This document shows, in pieces, positions 1 through 10,364 of a stretch of DNA of 64,000 nt (positions are counted from its first letter, which is position 1; every line of letters begins with the position of its first letter). A program made the translations under genes and the position numbers. This DNA is from Gliomastix tumulicola. Taxonomy: Eukaryota; Ascomycota; Sordariomycetes; Hypocreales; Bionectriaceae. The stretch is taken from contig BCHX01000005.1 of NCBI GenBank assembly GCA_001599755.1, forward strand, positions 1,852,209-1,916,208. The letters are read 5' to 3'. The notes below the pieces were generated by a model that worked only from the letters and a program-made list of their open reading frames with translations, ran no database searches and was not told the origin of the DNA.

Positions 1-450
1 GCAACCATAATGACGAACATCATCGCATCTGAAGACTCTGGACGAGCCGCCGCTCAGGGTGCCATCGCTCAAGCCCGCGTCTTGGGCGGTTGCATCGGGC
101 TTGCAGTCTGCACTGTCACATTCAACGCGCATGTGAACAAGTATCTGACGGAGCACCTGACGCCGCAGCAGCTCGAAGACCTTCATCGGACTCCACTGTC
201 CGGGCTCAAACTACCAATGAGCCTGCGAGAGCTCGTCAAGGATGTATACAGCGGGGCGTTCAAGCAGGAGATCAAGATCATGATTATCGTGTGTGCAGTC
301 ATGGTCTTCGTCTCCTTGTTCGCCCTTGAGCGACATCCTACGCCACTAGAGCGTTTTACGAAGCTCAAGACGGACTGTACGACCCCCAGGCGAGGGAGCG
401 ACTCCGCAATCGAGCTTAAGGATGCCTCGGATGGACGACAGCACCTTTGA
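1..450 (+). CDS. MFS drug/toxin exporter, C-terminal end (5' end outside window)
   Basis: The frame is open from base 1, so this is the 3' end of a longer gene; the ATG at 10 is internal. The visible 149 residues hold two membrane segments: one near the start (VLGGCIGLAVCTV) and one near residue 98 (IKIMIIVCAVMVFVSLFAL), followed by a short polar tail. The AQGAIAQARVLGG segment, a loop containing LTPQQLEDL and a last helix followed by ERHPTP are typical of the end of 14-helix (DHA2-type) major facilitator exporters of fungi. The likely role is proton-coupled export of small toxic molecules or secondary metabolites at the plasma membrane; the substrate cannot be read from this fragment. The family call is an inference from the C-terminal pattern alone. 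Confidence 0.75.
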   Translation, partial: ATIMTNIIASEDSGRAAAQGAIAQARVLGGCIGLAVCTVTFNAHVNKYLTEHLTPQQLEDLHRTPLSGLKLPMSLRELVKDVYSGAFKQEIKIMIIVCAVMVFVSLFALERHPTPLERFTKLKTDCTTPRRGSDSAIELKDASDGRQHL

Positions 451-2442
451 TTGTGTGTGCGGTCTTTGAACAGGAGCGGCTCTCCGGTGGATTTGTGACG
501 ACGACGACGACTACGGTTTATTGGAATGATCTTGACGGCAAAGACGTTCTATAAAGAGGGGGTGGGCAGCCTATATGGGATCTTCGCTTGAATGCGTCGC
601 GAAGAGAGCTGGATGCATTCTTTCCTGTTTCCTTTGTTTCTTTATCTTACGCTGCATCTGAAGAAGTATGATCTTACTCGGTTTTGGTCATGAGATTAAC
701 GTACTATGATGGTTTGAAGCTACGCCACACTCAATTATCAGTTTGAATCTATACTAGCTTGACGAGATATCTCTCTCCAAGGTCGGATTTTCTGTGCCAC
801 TACATCCATCGCTCGGGTTTACTGAACTGCTGTAGGGCAATGGAAGTCAAGGGGGCGTCATGAGGCACGCTGATGGCACGGTAGTCCAGATTCCCAATCA
901 GCGTCAAATGCGAGGCTGGCCCGAGAGGTCCATGACTCTCTAACATCTGTTCCGCCAAGGGTGGCAGTATGACAGCAGCAGCAGCCTGGGGCGAAGATGC
1001 TGCTGCCGTGTAACGAGATGGGAATGCCAGGCACGATTCGTAATGCAAGACACATCCCTTCCCACACCCGAGACCCTTCCTTTTCCTGCTCCTTCCAGGC
1101 CCCTGTGGCTTTCTTCACATCCCATCCCATCCCATCCCGGCTCCCCCCCCCGTATGGGTTGAAGATGACCCGACCCCTCATTGCAAAGGGGATGGAGGAG
1201 TGGGCGGCGCGCATGGGGCTGACCAGGAGCCCGGCGCCCTCGATATTAGAACGAAGAGGGGTGGGTTGCACGCTTGGAGAGCGCAGGGCTGGGCCCTGTG
1301 GCGTTGGGATATCGAATATTTTCTGCTGTGGTACCGGAGGTGCCAGGAGGTCTTGGACGCTGTCTATTCCAGGAGCGTCCTCCGGCCCCTCGTGCGGGCG
1401 CGCGCCGCAGAGACAATCCCGCGGGACTTTATCGTTCACGATGGAAAGACGGCCGGCCAACGGGGATATCTTTTCTGAATTTTTAAACGATTCCCGCTGC
1501 CTGCCTGCGTCAGCCGGCCGGAGAGCTACAGATGGATGGGAGGGGGGATATGCGCGCGGAGACCGGGGGGGGAAGGGGGGGCCATGCAGGTCGCCGGCAT
1601 CATGTGTGTGTGTGTCTCCCTGGTACTTGGCCCTCACCGCTAGGCGGCACACATGACGGGAAAGCCTGGCGATGTACATGTGTACCATACGCCAGCCGCC
1701 GAAATATGAAGTGAGACCAGAATGAACCCACAAACTCGTATGAGTCCGTCTATCCACCGAGGTGCTCCTCTCAGATCGAGGAAATAAGTCCAGGTGTCCT
1801 GCCTTGAAGTCACACGAGATAAGCCCAGGGGGGGATGGGGGGAAACCCTCGCGCAATACTTGGCTCGGCTTGCGAGAATTTTTCATCAGGTGTGACTTGC
1901 GTCTTGTCTTACACAGGATGGGGGGGGCGCGCGCCGCCGGCCAGAGGATGTTTGTTATGGGCGGCTGCTGTTATGTAGGACAGTTGGGGGGAGGACCACG
2001 GCGACTCCGTTTTTTTTTTTTTGTTTTTGTTTTTCTGTTTTCATTGTGTCACGTACCGTCGGCAAAGAGGAGACGGGGACGAGGGAGACGTGTGAGTGAG
2101 ATCTTTTGGGGATCTGGGGGCGGATGGCGAGTCAGTTCGATCAGCTGGTCTTCCGTCATTGGGGGATATTTGTTTGATGGCACATGGATCGACAGTCGAT
2201 GGGACTTGTGCTTGAGTGTTGCTGCCTTTATTGGTGCGCGATGGCGACGCCTCGTCTAAAGTGTCCAGATTGCACTGAGTGCTGGTATTACCTGTATAAT
2301 GTCTAATATCATCTAAGATAGAGAAAGGGAATGGCTGTGCGGATCGATGTGTGGTTTTGCATACACATACATAGCCAGAGGTTTGTCATCATCGTTAGAA
2401 GCGTGCGAGCTGACCGCCCGCTCCTGGTGGCACATCATCTCT
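451..2442. other. intergenic, no supported gene
   Basis: About 2 kb between the exporter tail and the 3' end of the DUF829 gene. It holds G/C-rich low-complexity stretches (C and G runs near 1140-1150, 1560-1580 and 1915-1930) and a T-rich tract near 2010-2040. Overlapping open frames exist on both strands but none has recognisable domains or plausible splice structure. Confidence 0.5.
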
Positions 2443-3483
2443 CTATGCCGTAGTCGGGGCCACCGGTACCGCTCTGTCCCAAGAATCCTGGATGTGCTTC
2501 CAGTACTCGTCCCCAAAGACACGCATGTGCTGGACGTGCCCGCTGCCTTCAAACACAGCCACGTCAGACTCCCAGCCGAGTCCCCTCCCCTCGGCCACGT
2601 GCTCCTCGATGTCCTCCCACCCAATCAGGTCGTCCTCCTTGCTGTACATGTAGAGTCTCCGGGTGTCCTTGGGCTGGTACTGGGTGTCCTGGACGGCGCG
2701 TCTGGCCCAGGCGCCTGCGTGCTCGCTTTGCCGGACCATGGCGATGACCTGGTTGACGCACAGCGACAGGGCCCAGATGGCCTGGGTCACGGCAAATGGC
2801 CAGGGGAACCACGCGGCGGTGCCGAGGGCCATGGCGCGGGACCAGCGCATCAGGTTCGCCTTGGTGAAGTCGGTGCCGCCCGGCGTCGAGTCCATGACGA
2901 CCAGGTCGTGGGGGAGAGGCCGGCCGAAGGTCTGCTGGAAGATGTTGAGGAGGGATGCGTAGTTGACGGCGCCCGTGTTGGACATGGTGTGGACGAGGAT
3001 CTTCGGGTCCTTCTCGGGGTGTTTCGACGCATCTTCGTGCCAGATTGCCCTCGCGATGGGCAGCATGGACTCGGAGCGCTGCTGGTGGTCCGAGAACATG
3101 GCCTTGGAGATGGGTGACAGCACGAGGATCTGCTTCGCGTGCGGGTAGAGCACCCTGTATCCATCTGTGAACTTGGCGACGTGCTTCGGCAGGCCGTCGC
3201 CCCAGCCGTACACCATTACCACGTCAGGGTGGTTGCTGTCGGCGGGCGCCTGCGAATCAGGCTCGCGAACGTAGATCTGGTCGTTCAGGGCTGTGAAGCC
3301 CGGGATGTTGGCGGGTGGCATGCTGGGCTTATCGTTGAACGAGCAAGCTCGCAATCCCATAGCACGGCGGAGCTGCTGGATAAGGTAGATGGCAAGTAGG
3401 ATGCTGGCGATGCGCGTCTTGGACGGTCCCGTGAACTTGCTGAGCGGTGATCGCTGGAGCTGCTTCCAGAGCTGTGCCGCCAT
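2443..3483 (-). CDS. DUF829 (TMEM53/PaxU-like) alpha/beta-hydrolase-fold protein
   Basis: Single-exon gene, 346 residues from the ATG at 3483; the open frame runs further 5' but without another ATG. A basic N-terminus is followed by a short hydrophobic stretch (IASILLAIYLIQQL), suggesting a membrane anchor. The fold signature follows: VVMVYGWGDGLPKHVAKF near residue 90, PHAKQILVLSP, then HTMSNTGAVNYASLL, VVMDSTPGG and a C-terminal GSGHVQHMRVFGDEYW that supplies the expected His. This order matches PF05705 (DUF829), which includes TMEM53 and the indole-diterpene cluster protein PaxU. Family biochemistry is poorly known; a hydrolase-like role at the nuclear envelope/ER is only an inference. No other metabolite-cluster genes are adjacent, so a biosynthetic role is not supported. 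Confidence 0.85.
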   Translation of the reverse strand: MAAQLWKQLQRSPLSKFTGPSKTRIASILLAIYLIQQLRRAMGLRACSFNDKPSMPPANIPGFTALNDQIYVREPDSQAPADSNHPDVVMVYGWGDGLPKHVAKFTDGYRVLYPHAKQILVLSPISKAMFSDHQQRSESMLPIARAIWHEDASKHPEKDPKILVHTMSNTGAVNYASLLNIFQQTFGRPLPHDLVVMDSTPGGTDFTKANLMRWSRAMALGTAAWFPWPFAVTQAIWALSLCVNQVIAMVRQSEHAGAWARRAVQDTQYQPKDTRRLYMYSKEDDLIGWEDIEEHVAEGRGLGWESDVAVFEGSGHVQHMRVFGDEYWKHIQDSWDRAVPVAPTTA

Positions 3484-6400
3484 GGTCGACCGGCCGGTAG
3501 TGGGCGATCCGGCGCCCAATATATCTATCCCACACCGTTCTCGTACACCCGTTCCGTCCGCGCGCGCGCGTGTGTGCCCCTCCCCCGTCGATTCGATTGG
3601 ACTGACAGATAGGCAAAGAATGGGCTGACGTTATCTCCTGGTCGATATTCGAAAAGAGCCGCGGCTCAGGATCTGGTCGTCGCCACTCTTTGTTGGGGAT
3701 GTCCAGGGAAGCCAGGGCCGCTTGAACTGGACTGGTCTCCGGCGCGGTCTCGTCACAATCCCGAGTGCGAAGGGGTGTGGGCGACGGGAGGGCATGGGTT
3801 GGGGGCCTTATAGCTTTGATATAGTCGTCGCCTGGGCCGCGCAAAGGGGGCGCATTATTGGCACGCGACGCCCGCCTTCCTACCCTGGGCGGTTAGTCGG
3901 TCAGATTAAGATTAAGTCGTCCCGGCTGCTGCTCGATGCAATCGTCGGTGATGATGATTTGCGCTCTCGCAGTTCTCTGGCAGCCTCCGTCACCGTAATC
4001 CTTGCAGACATTCAGCCGAGGCATCTCCACTCAGGGAGTCCACTGTCGATGATGCTTGCTTGGTTCGACTCATGCTGGCAGTAAAAAAAGGCCAACGGAT
4101 GGATTTTTAGCAACGGAGCCGGCGGGACCTAATCGGAGTGCTAAGGACGCGTGAGGACGCCAGAGGCTTGGATAGCGTGGTTGGACGTTTAGAGTGTCGA
4201 GACCCTGGGAGTTTAGGGCAAGTCAGCTGCAAATCGTCAGCCGGCAGCCGCCTAAAATGGCTTCGCGAAGCTTTCCCAAAGGAGGGCAGCTGTGCTGGTG
4301 GTGCCTGCCTCGTTTGTCTGGGGAAGCTGAAATTGGGGGAAGGAACCTGCGTCGTAGCTGACCGACAAGGAAATCACGCCAACAACTCGGAAAATCTGGC
4401 CTGACCGCTTCCCTGAGTGCCATCTACTAGTACTTACTGACTGCACCGTAACATCATCGACACCGAGCCCCGGCAGCCAATTCTACACGCGGACACGGAG
4501 CCAACGGAGCCAACGGCGCCTACGGAGCAACACTGAGGCCGCCCCATCCCTCTCACGGCCGGGATGCGCCAGTATGTTTTAGGAATACAGCTCCGTGCAG
4601 ATGGATCTGCCCTCAATCATGCGCATCACCACAGCCTCTCACCGTCCCCAACAAATATTTCTGTCGAAAGTGGGATTGTCCTGGTCAGTCAACGGATTGG
4701 AAAGATTAGAAATGCTCTCGATGCTTGACCTCGGCAACACGTGCCTTTATCAACTCTTCATAGTCACGGAGAGCAATATTGCTTCAGAAATGGCACTTCG
4801 AAGTCCTCCCCGGCCAAGAATTGACAAAGCGATCACACTGCACCAGAAGACGGCGAGTCAAGCGATTCATCAACTGTCACAAAGCCCATCAATACGTAGA
4901 GTGCTATGCTCTCGACGCTCGCGAACCGATTGCGTGCACACAAGCCGACATCCCTTCAAGGCGACCCCAAAATACGTTCGAAATCGAACCGTACCCTACA
5001 GAAGCGCAGGATAAGGCCTCCCGCAAGATGTTCGAGCCAACATACCTGGTCAAATGTTGGTCAGCACGCGTGTTTCACATCCTGGGCCATGAATGACATT
5101 CATTTGCAATGTCGTCCCCCTCTTGAAGACAACTGTGCCTCCCGTCGGTGGCGAAATCCCCGAAGAATAGACAAGGCGCCAAGGAGAGAGAGATGGCTAG
5201 CCTGTCCCGTGAAGACGGGTTGACAGACAAGGCAAGGATATTCTTATCCCTTATCCCTTGACGCTCTCGGATAGCCAGGCGCCTACCGGGGACAGCGAGT
5301 CTATCATGGCGCCCGGCTCCAATAGACCAGGGCTCTGTGACGCTTCCGAACTGTCATGTCCGCGAACACCTTGCAGCGCCGCACATTGGACTCAGGGGGG
5401 TGCGGCTCGCCTGTTGGTTGTGACGACTCCTGTGATTGCTGACGATGCAGCTCGTGATGACTTCATATGAGCTTTGACTCTCACCGTTGTACGAGAATAG
5501 TGACTGTTGGAAGCGCCTTCGCTGATACATATCACAACCAACGCCGCAGGATGATGTAGGATTCAGTATCCCCTGTCGCCTCGTGGGGGGTGCTTCGGGG
5601 CCATCGCGGGGAGTTAAGGATTCCGACATCTTCTGGAAGAGGGCGCCCACCACCAATCAACCGCAGCGGTAGGATTGAACCGCACGTTTGACGCACGCGG
5701 TCGTCATTCCTCGACGGAGTTTTCAGGTCACTGCAACCCCCCTTTCCTCAGAATGCCTTCGCCTCCGCCTGTCACCGACGTCAAAGTACCAACATCAGCC
5801 AATGAGAGCTGCAGGCCTCCCTCCTTTACGCTCAGGGGGGTTATATCGGCCTGCATGCTATAGGGTCTTGGAACCTTTCTCGAGGGCGAAAGGAACACCA
5901 TCTTGGGATGCCCTTTGGACCTGTCGACTTTTGACTTTATGACGACGCGAATTGTCCTAGCAAGCTCTGGGAATGCCTTGCGAGGAATTGCGGTGATTTC
6001 GGAATGATAGCTCCAGGCTCCCGGTCCACCGTCGATACCGGCCTCCCTCTTTGGGCTGCTGCCATGCTCAGGCATACCTATTGAGGCACCGCGATCAAGC
6101 CTAAGTCCGATGGTTGGGTTCGATGCTATTTCGAGGCGTCGACTAATAAACGGCCCCCAAGCAACGATCCCCCTTGCAGCATCAGCAGCAGCAGCGCCGC
6201 ACGTTGGTCGGTCCCGTCCTTGTCTCTCCTGTCACAGCACGGACTAATAGTAGTCAGACCAACACCGAAGGTAGGTGAGAGTAATGACGCTCGACGCATA
6301 CCTCATGATGCATCCATCCGTGCATGGCGTCGGTCTTCCCGCCTCAGGCTAAACACTAACGTAGCCGTCCCGTCCACCATCCATGCTAGAATGCTACCTT

Positions 6401-6757
6401 GCATGCTACCACGAGGTCTTGCGCGCTTCGTGTCCTGTCGTTCCCCCTCCCCCTTGCGTCTTGCAGCCTGCCCTGTTTGGGTAGGATTCTCGTCGTTCCA
6501 AAGTGACAGGAATGGATGGCAGGCAATCCTGCAAGAGGGAGGGGCACCCACGAGGCATACATAAATATACGTATCTCATCCATGGTAGATGATATTAACC
6601 ACTGCATGCATCGTCGCCGTGGACTCGTCCTCGGCTACATCGACTTTTCACACCCATAGCCCTTTAATCTCGACTGCGACATTTACCGCACGAGCCGGCA
6701 TCCTAGGACAGACATACATACTGGTACCTAAACACACTAAGGTACATACCAGCAAAG
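3484..6757. other. intergenic, no supported gene
   Basis: About 3.3 kb between the divergent DUF829 (minus) and START-like (plus) genes. Open frames are all under 140 codons, overlap each other on both strands and show no recognisable domain or splice pattern. A short GCA/CAG run lies near 6180-6195. The region probably holds both promoters. Confidence 0.5.
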
Positions 6758-7663
6758 ATGTCACTATCGTCGCCTATCAGGTCTAGGACCCGACGCACCA
6801 CCATGTCGTCGACGGTCTCCTCCCACTCGGCATCCCCCTCGACCAGCAGCATCACCACCACCCGGACCAGAACTGGAACGGCCACGAGTATAGCCACAAC
6901 AGCCACCTCGGATGCCTCCATCGTCGGCGAGACCATTGGCCCCGATCAGCGGCCCCGGTTCTTCACCCCGGCCCTCGTGACCCCGACGTGGCCCGCCGAG
7001 CAGGGCGCCTTCTCTCTCAGCTGCTCCACCACCATCCGGGCGCCCCTTCAACTACTCCTCGCCCTCATGTTGGATACCCGGACCTACTCCCGGTGGAATT
7101 CGTTCTGTCCCGGCGCGAGGGTCACGCATCAACCCAGGTCCACCGCGCCCTTGCCGGCATGCCTACGAGGATCGCCGGCCATAGAGGCTATCGCCAACCT
7201 CCCGTGCACGCTGCGGGATGGGACGTCGTTTGTCATGGACGTATGTCTAGATCCGAAGAATCAGCCAAAGAGGACGACGACGCCGAATCTGCAGGTGAGC
7301 CATCTCGAGCAATTCACGCGAAGGGATGAGGACGGTGGCAGTGGCAAGGGTGCCAGGGTGGGCGTGCGGCTGGCATGGCGGATCCGCGGCAAGGTCGTCG
7401 AGCTGCTCACACGCTCGGAGCGTGTGCAGGAGTTTGTCGTTGACCCCAATGATCCCACCGTCACGGAATACGTCTGCTGGGAGACGTACTATGGGGTGCT
7501 GGCCGGCGGCCTGCGGCACCTCTATGGCAAGCAGATCAGGGAGGGGTATGGTGCCTGGATGAACGGGCTGAAGGGTTTCTCCGAGGCTGAGTGGGAGAGG
7601 CAGACGAGCCCCGGGACGACGACGACGACGACGATGCCGCCGCCGCCGGGCTCAGCAAGGTGA
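6758..7663 (+). CDS. START-like / SRPBCC domain protein
   Basis: Single-exon gene of 301 residues from the ATG at 6758 (context aaagATGtc). Residues 1-60 are a Ser/Thr/Arg-rich disordered leader. From about residue 75 the order is that of a SRPBCC (polyketide cyclase/START-like) helix-grip fold: FSLSCSTTIRAPLQLLLALM, then TRTYSRWNSFCPGA (the SRWN turn), a variable middle, VGVRLAWRIRGK and a C-terminal helix GLRHLYGKQIREGYGAWMNGLKG. Such folds form a hydrophobic pocket for lipids or other small ligands; no catalytic residues can be assigned. The C-terminus is a low-complexity T/P tail (residues about 288-301) encoded by an ACG repeat. Function unknown beyond ligand binding by analogy. Confidence 0.75.
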   Translation: MSLSSPIRSRTRRTTMSSTVSSHSASPSTSSITTTRTRTGTATSIATTATSDASIVGETIGPDQRPRFFTPALVTPTWPAEQGAFSLSCSTTIRAPLQLLLALMLDTRTYSRWNSFCPGARVTHQPRSTAPLPACLRGSPAIEAIANLPCTLRDGTSFVMDVCLDPKNQPKRTTTPNLQVSHLEQFTRRDEDGGSGKGARVGVRLAWRIRGKVVELLTRSERVQEFVVDPNDPTVTEYVCWETYYGVLAGGLRHLYGKQIREGYGAWMNGLKGFSEAEWERQTSPGTTTTTTMPPPPGSAR

Positions 7664-7916
7664 GGCGACGGAGATGTATGTGCGCGCGCAGGTTTTGCGC
7701 ATGTGTGTGTGTATTGGTGCTCCCCAAGAACACGGAGGGGGACAGGGCTCTGCCGGGTCGGATTGGATTTGACGATACGTATTTAGTTACTTGATACCCA
7801 CACAACCTCTAATTCTTTATCCCTCCTTTTTCCCGGGTCCTAGCCCTTTGCCCTCTAGTTTATGTGTATGCGTATAATAATTCGGCCCGGCAGCTTCCTC
7901 CGCTATGGCACATGGT

Positions 7917-8419
7917 TCACGGGGTGATGCCGCCGGTGACCTCGGGCTTGAAGAAGACGGTGAAGACGCCCTCGCAGGTGACGCCCCCGAGGATCTGCTT
8001 CTTGACGCCGGCGTGGGCCTCGCACTCGGTGTCGTAGTACTTCATGTCGTCGAGGCTGGCGAACTCGGTCTTGGAGACGATGGTGTAGCCCTGGGCGCGC
8101 GGGTCGTCCTCGGCGGGACCGACGGTGAGGCTGAGGATGTACGGCTTGCCATCCTGGATGTTGACAGGCCGTGTCAGCATTTACGTATCCTCGGGCCAGA
8201 AGTGGTATCGATCGGGTGGCCCCAATTAACTAGCTATACCTTCTTGTTGTCCGTGGCCAGCTTGCGGTACTGGTCGAGGATGATCTTCTGCTCGTCCGGC
8301 TTGGGGATCTTGAGCAGGGTGACGCGGTGGATGCGGTCCGTCATGGCTGCGGCTGTCGTGCTGAAGGGTCTGGGGAACGAACGGAAGAGGCCTCGTTGGC
8401 GGATGGTGCGCGTAAGCAT
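7917..8419 (-). CDS. Dabb (stress-responsive A/B barrel) protein with mitochondrial-type leader
   Basis: Two exons, 8419-8240 and 8153-7917. The phase-0 intron of 86 bp has donor GTATAG, branch GCTGAC and acceptor CCAG. Product 138 residues. The core begins MTDRIHRVTLLKIPKPDEQ at Met26 and continues through the second strand-rich half (GYTIVSKTEFASLDDMKYYDTECEAH, GGVTCEGVFTVFF), the usual dimeric ferredoxin-like Dabb layout (PF07876). Residues 1-25 are Arg-rich without acidic residues (MLTRTIRQRGLFRSFPRPF), a typical mitochondrial presequence. Met26 is where many cytosolic relatives start, so leaky initiation could give two locations. Dabb proteins have been linked to stress responses and, in some cases, to metabolite cyclisation; no substrate is evident here. 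A TCCC-type repeat lies just upstream of the ATG. Confidence 0.88.
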
Positions 8420-8423
8420 TGAG

Positions 8424-8443
8424 AGGGAGGGAGGGAGGGAGGG
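8424..8443. repeat. GGGA tandem repeat (5 units) in 5' leader
   Basis: On the gene strand this reads as a TCCC repeat ending 4 bases upstream of the start codon of the mitochondrial-type Dabb gene. Pyrimidine-rich leaders are common in fungal genes. Confidence 0.7.
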
Positions 8444-8951
8444 AAAGAGAACACAGAGGGTGGTGGTATGATTACTACTAGTAGTACCTTATGTATGCGA
8501 GTGAAGGCGGGGTTTGGGACGGACCGGTGTTGGAGGAGTGCGGAGGTGGGGTTGAATAAATACTTGAGCTATAGGGCTACGTTATTTGTGTGGACAGGTG
8601 GCTAAACTTTTCCTTCAACCACGTGGGGAACGAAACGGATTAAGAGGCGACGGTTAATACTGAAGGAGCCGTTGGAACCCGTCTCAAACCACGAGCGGAT
8701 TCGGTTCTTATTCTGTACGGATCTACCTAACGCATCTTCCCAAGCCAGGTGCGTCGAGAATCACTTATCCAAGGCAAGTACGACTAAGATCCGAAGCAAA
8801 TATCCGTCCCGACCTCCCAACTCTCCGTCATCCATCATCCATCATCCATCATGGCCACGCTACCATCCGACCTCTCCATCCGATCCAATATCGCCTCGTC
8901 CAGCGGACAGCCCAGCCCAGGCCTCATCGCCCCCGTGGGATGGGCATCTAA

Positions 8952-9342
8952 TTAGTCCGCCCCCTTCCGGGTGATGACATAGTAAATGCACGCTCCCATG
9001 GCGACACAGGACTGGCCCTCCTTGACGGTGATGAGGAGATACTCGGGCGCCTTGTCCGGCGCCGTGTCCACCTTCTCGTCTTCTCCCTTGCCGCTGACGC
9101 GGACATAACCCTCGCCGCTGGCCTGCGACACGAGGATGCCGCAGATGTCCATGGCGAAGATCATGTCAAATGCGCCGCTGCCGACTGTCTGTCCGCCGAT
9201 GCGGACATCCTCGCTGTACTAGAGGGGGTCTGTCAGTATGGCGGCGGGGCTGTGATGATGGGGGGAGACGTACGATTTCGCGGAGTTTCTTCTGCGTAGC
9301 GTCCTTGTCGTTGAGGATATCGGCAGGGATATTCTGCTTCAT
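8952..9342 (-). CDS. small conserved-looking protein of unknown function
   Basis: Two exons, 9342-9274 and 9218-8952, joined over a 55-bp phase-0 intron (donor GTACGT, branch ACTGAC, acceptor CTAG). The joined product is 111 residues: KKLREI is followed directly by YSEDVRIGGQTVGSGAFDM, then FAMDICGILVSQASGEGYV and a C-terminal half ending with MGACIYYVITRKG. The start is the first ATG; an in-frame extension upstream has none. The smooth join and the Gly/hydrophobic pattern indicate a real compact globular protein. I cannot assign a family. No signal peptide or membrane helix is clear. Its neighbour on the same strand is the mitochondrial-type Dabb gene, about 530 bp downstream. Confidence 0.75.
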
Positions 9343-10364
9343 GTTGATGATGGGTTCTTGGGGACAAGGTTTGAATATGGTCAAAGTGAGAAGTTGAGTC
9401 GGGAGGGCAAGAGAGGAAGTGCGAAGGCTGTTGACAATGGGAAAGAAACGAGAGCTTCCCTCGGCGGGAAGCTGGGCCTATTTATCAGCCATCGAGCCTC
9501 CAGGAGAAAGGGACGAGGTCGCAGAGGCAGAGCCGATGGCTGAGACCGCCAAGCGAGCCAGCTCGGAGACTCTACGCAAGAAGGAGTCTGCACCGCTCGT
9601 CATGGTTACGCACGGAGGGGTGCTGGCCTGCAGGCCTCGGTGATTTGAGGCTTCGGCGTCAGGAGTGAGGCGTCTGGATGTTGCTTCCGGGACTGCGCGA
9701 CGAACCCATCATGGTATCGCTCGCTCGACTCTGACCAGGCAGACGAGTAAGTAAACGGCCGGAGACGAGGTGAGTTGCAGAGGAGTTTACGTTCATGGCC
9801 TTGACCCGGGAGCTTCCCAGATATCACCACTCTAGTATCATAAACCACCTATCAGGAGGAAACAAGCTCCGTCACCTGATCACCTCGTCATCCCTCCTCC
9901 TATCCCAATCCCGATCTCGATCCGAAAGTTCAGCTCCCCCACGAAGATCGGCCTCCACGAAACCTCGTTTGTTTCGTTTATTTTCGTTCGTTTTCGCGGA
10001 GGTGTTTTCATCGACCCCGTGGCCGCCTTCGATTGGCCTGGGAGAAACGACTCTTCCCCTCTCTTTACATTAATCGACCGCGGATACGAGGCCAAAGCTT
10101 GCTGCACGGTACCTTCTTTTCGGGCTGGGCGCGTGGTTCGCAAAGCTGCCTCATCAGCTCGCATGCGCGTCTAGAATCTCGGCGACACTAGCCAATCATG
10201 AGACTTCATACCATGCACACGCCTTAAGATGGCTAGGGCATGACCTCCGGGTACGGCCCACGCCCTCCAAGCTGAACGGAGAGAAAGATGAGGGGAACTT
10301 GCAGAAGGGCATCTTCGACCTTGGCAGCCTACCCACGAAGACCCTTCCACGACAGCCTACTAAG
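9343..10364. other. intergenic, divergent promoter region
   Basis: About 1 kb between the minus-strand 111-residue gene and the plus-strand HET relic. The short open frames on both strands have no recognisable content. Confidence 0.5.

Noticed and set aside
858..1886. 342-codon open frame on the minus strand in the first intergenic region
   Set aside because: Composition is low complexity, it is overlapped by a 219-codon frame on the other strand, and it shows no domain, signal or splice pattern; high G+C produces such frames by chance.
1762..2259. 165-codon plus-strand frame
   Set aside because: Built on G runs and a T-rich tract; no plausible protein pattern.
4960..5000. Possible tRNA B-box (GGTTCGATTTC on the minus strand)
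   Set aside because: No matching A-box or acceptor stem could be built around it.
4595..5014. 139-codon plus-strand frame
   Set aside because: No recognisable protein content and no promoter-like context.
7905..8471. 188-codon plus-strand frame
   Set aside because: Antisense shadow of the mitochondrial-type Dabb gene, whose spliced product is clearly real.
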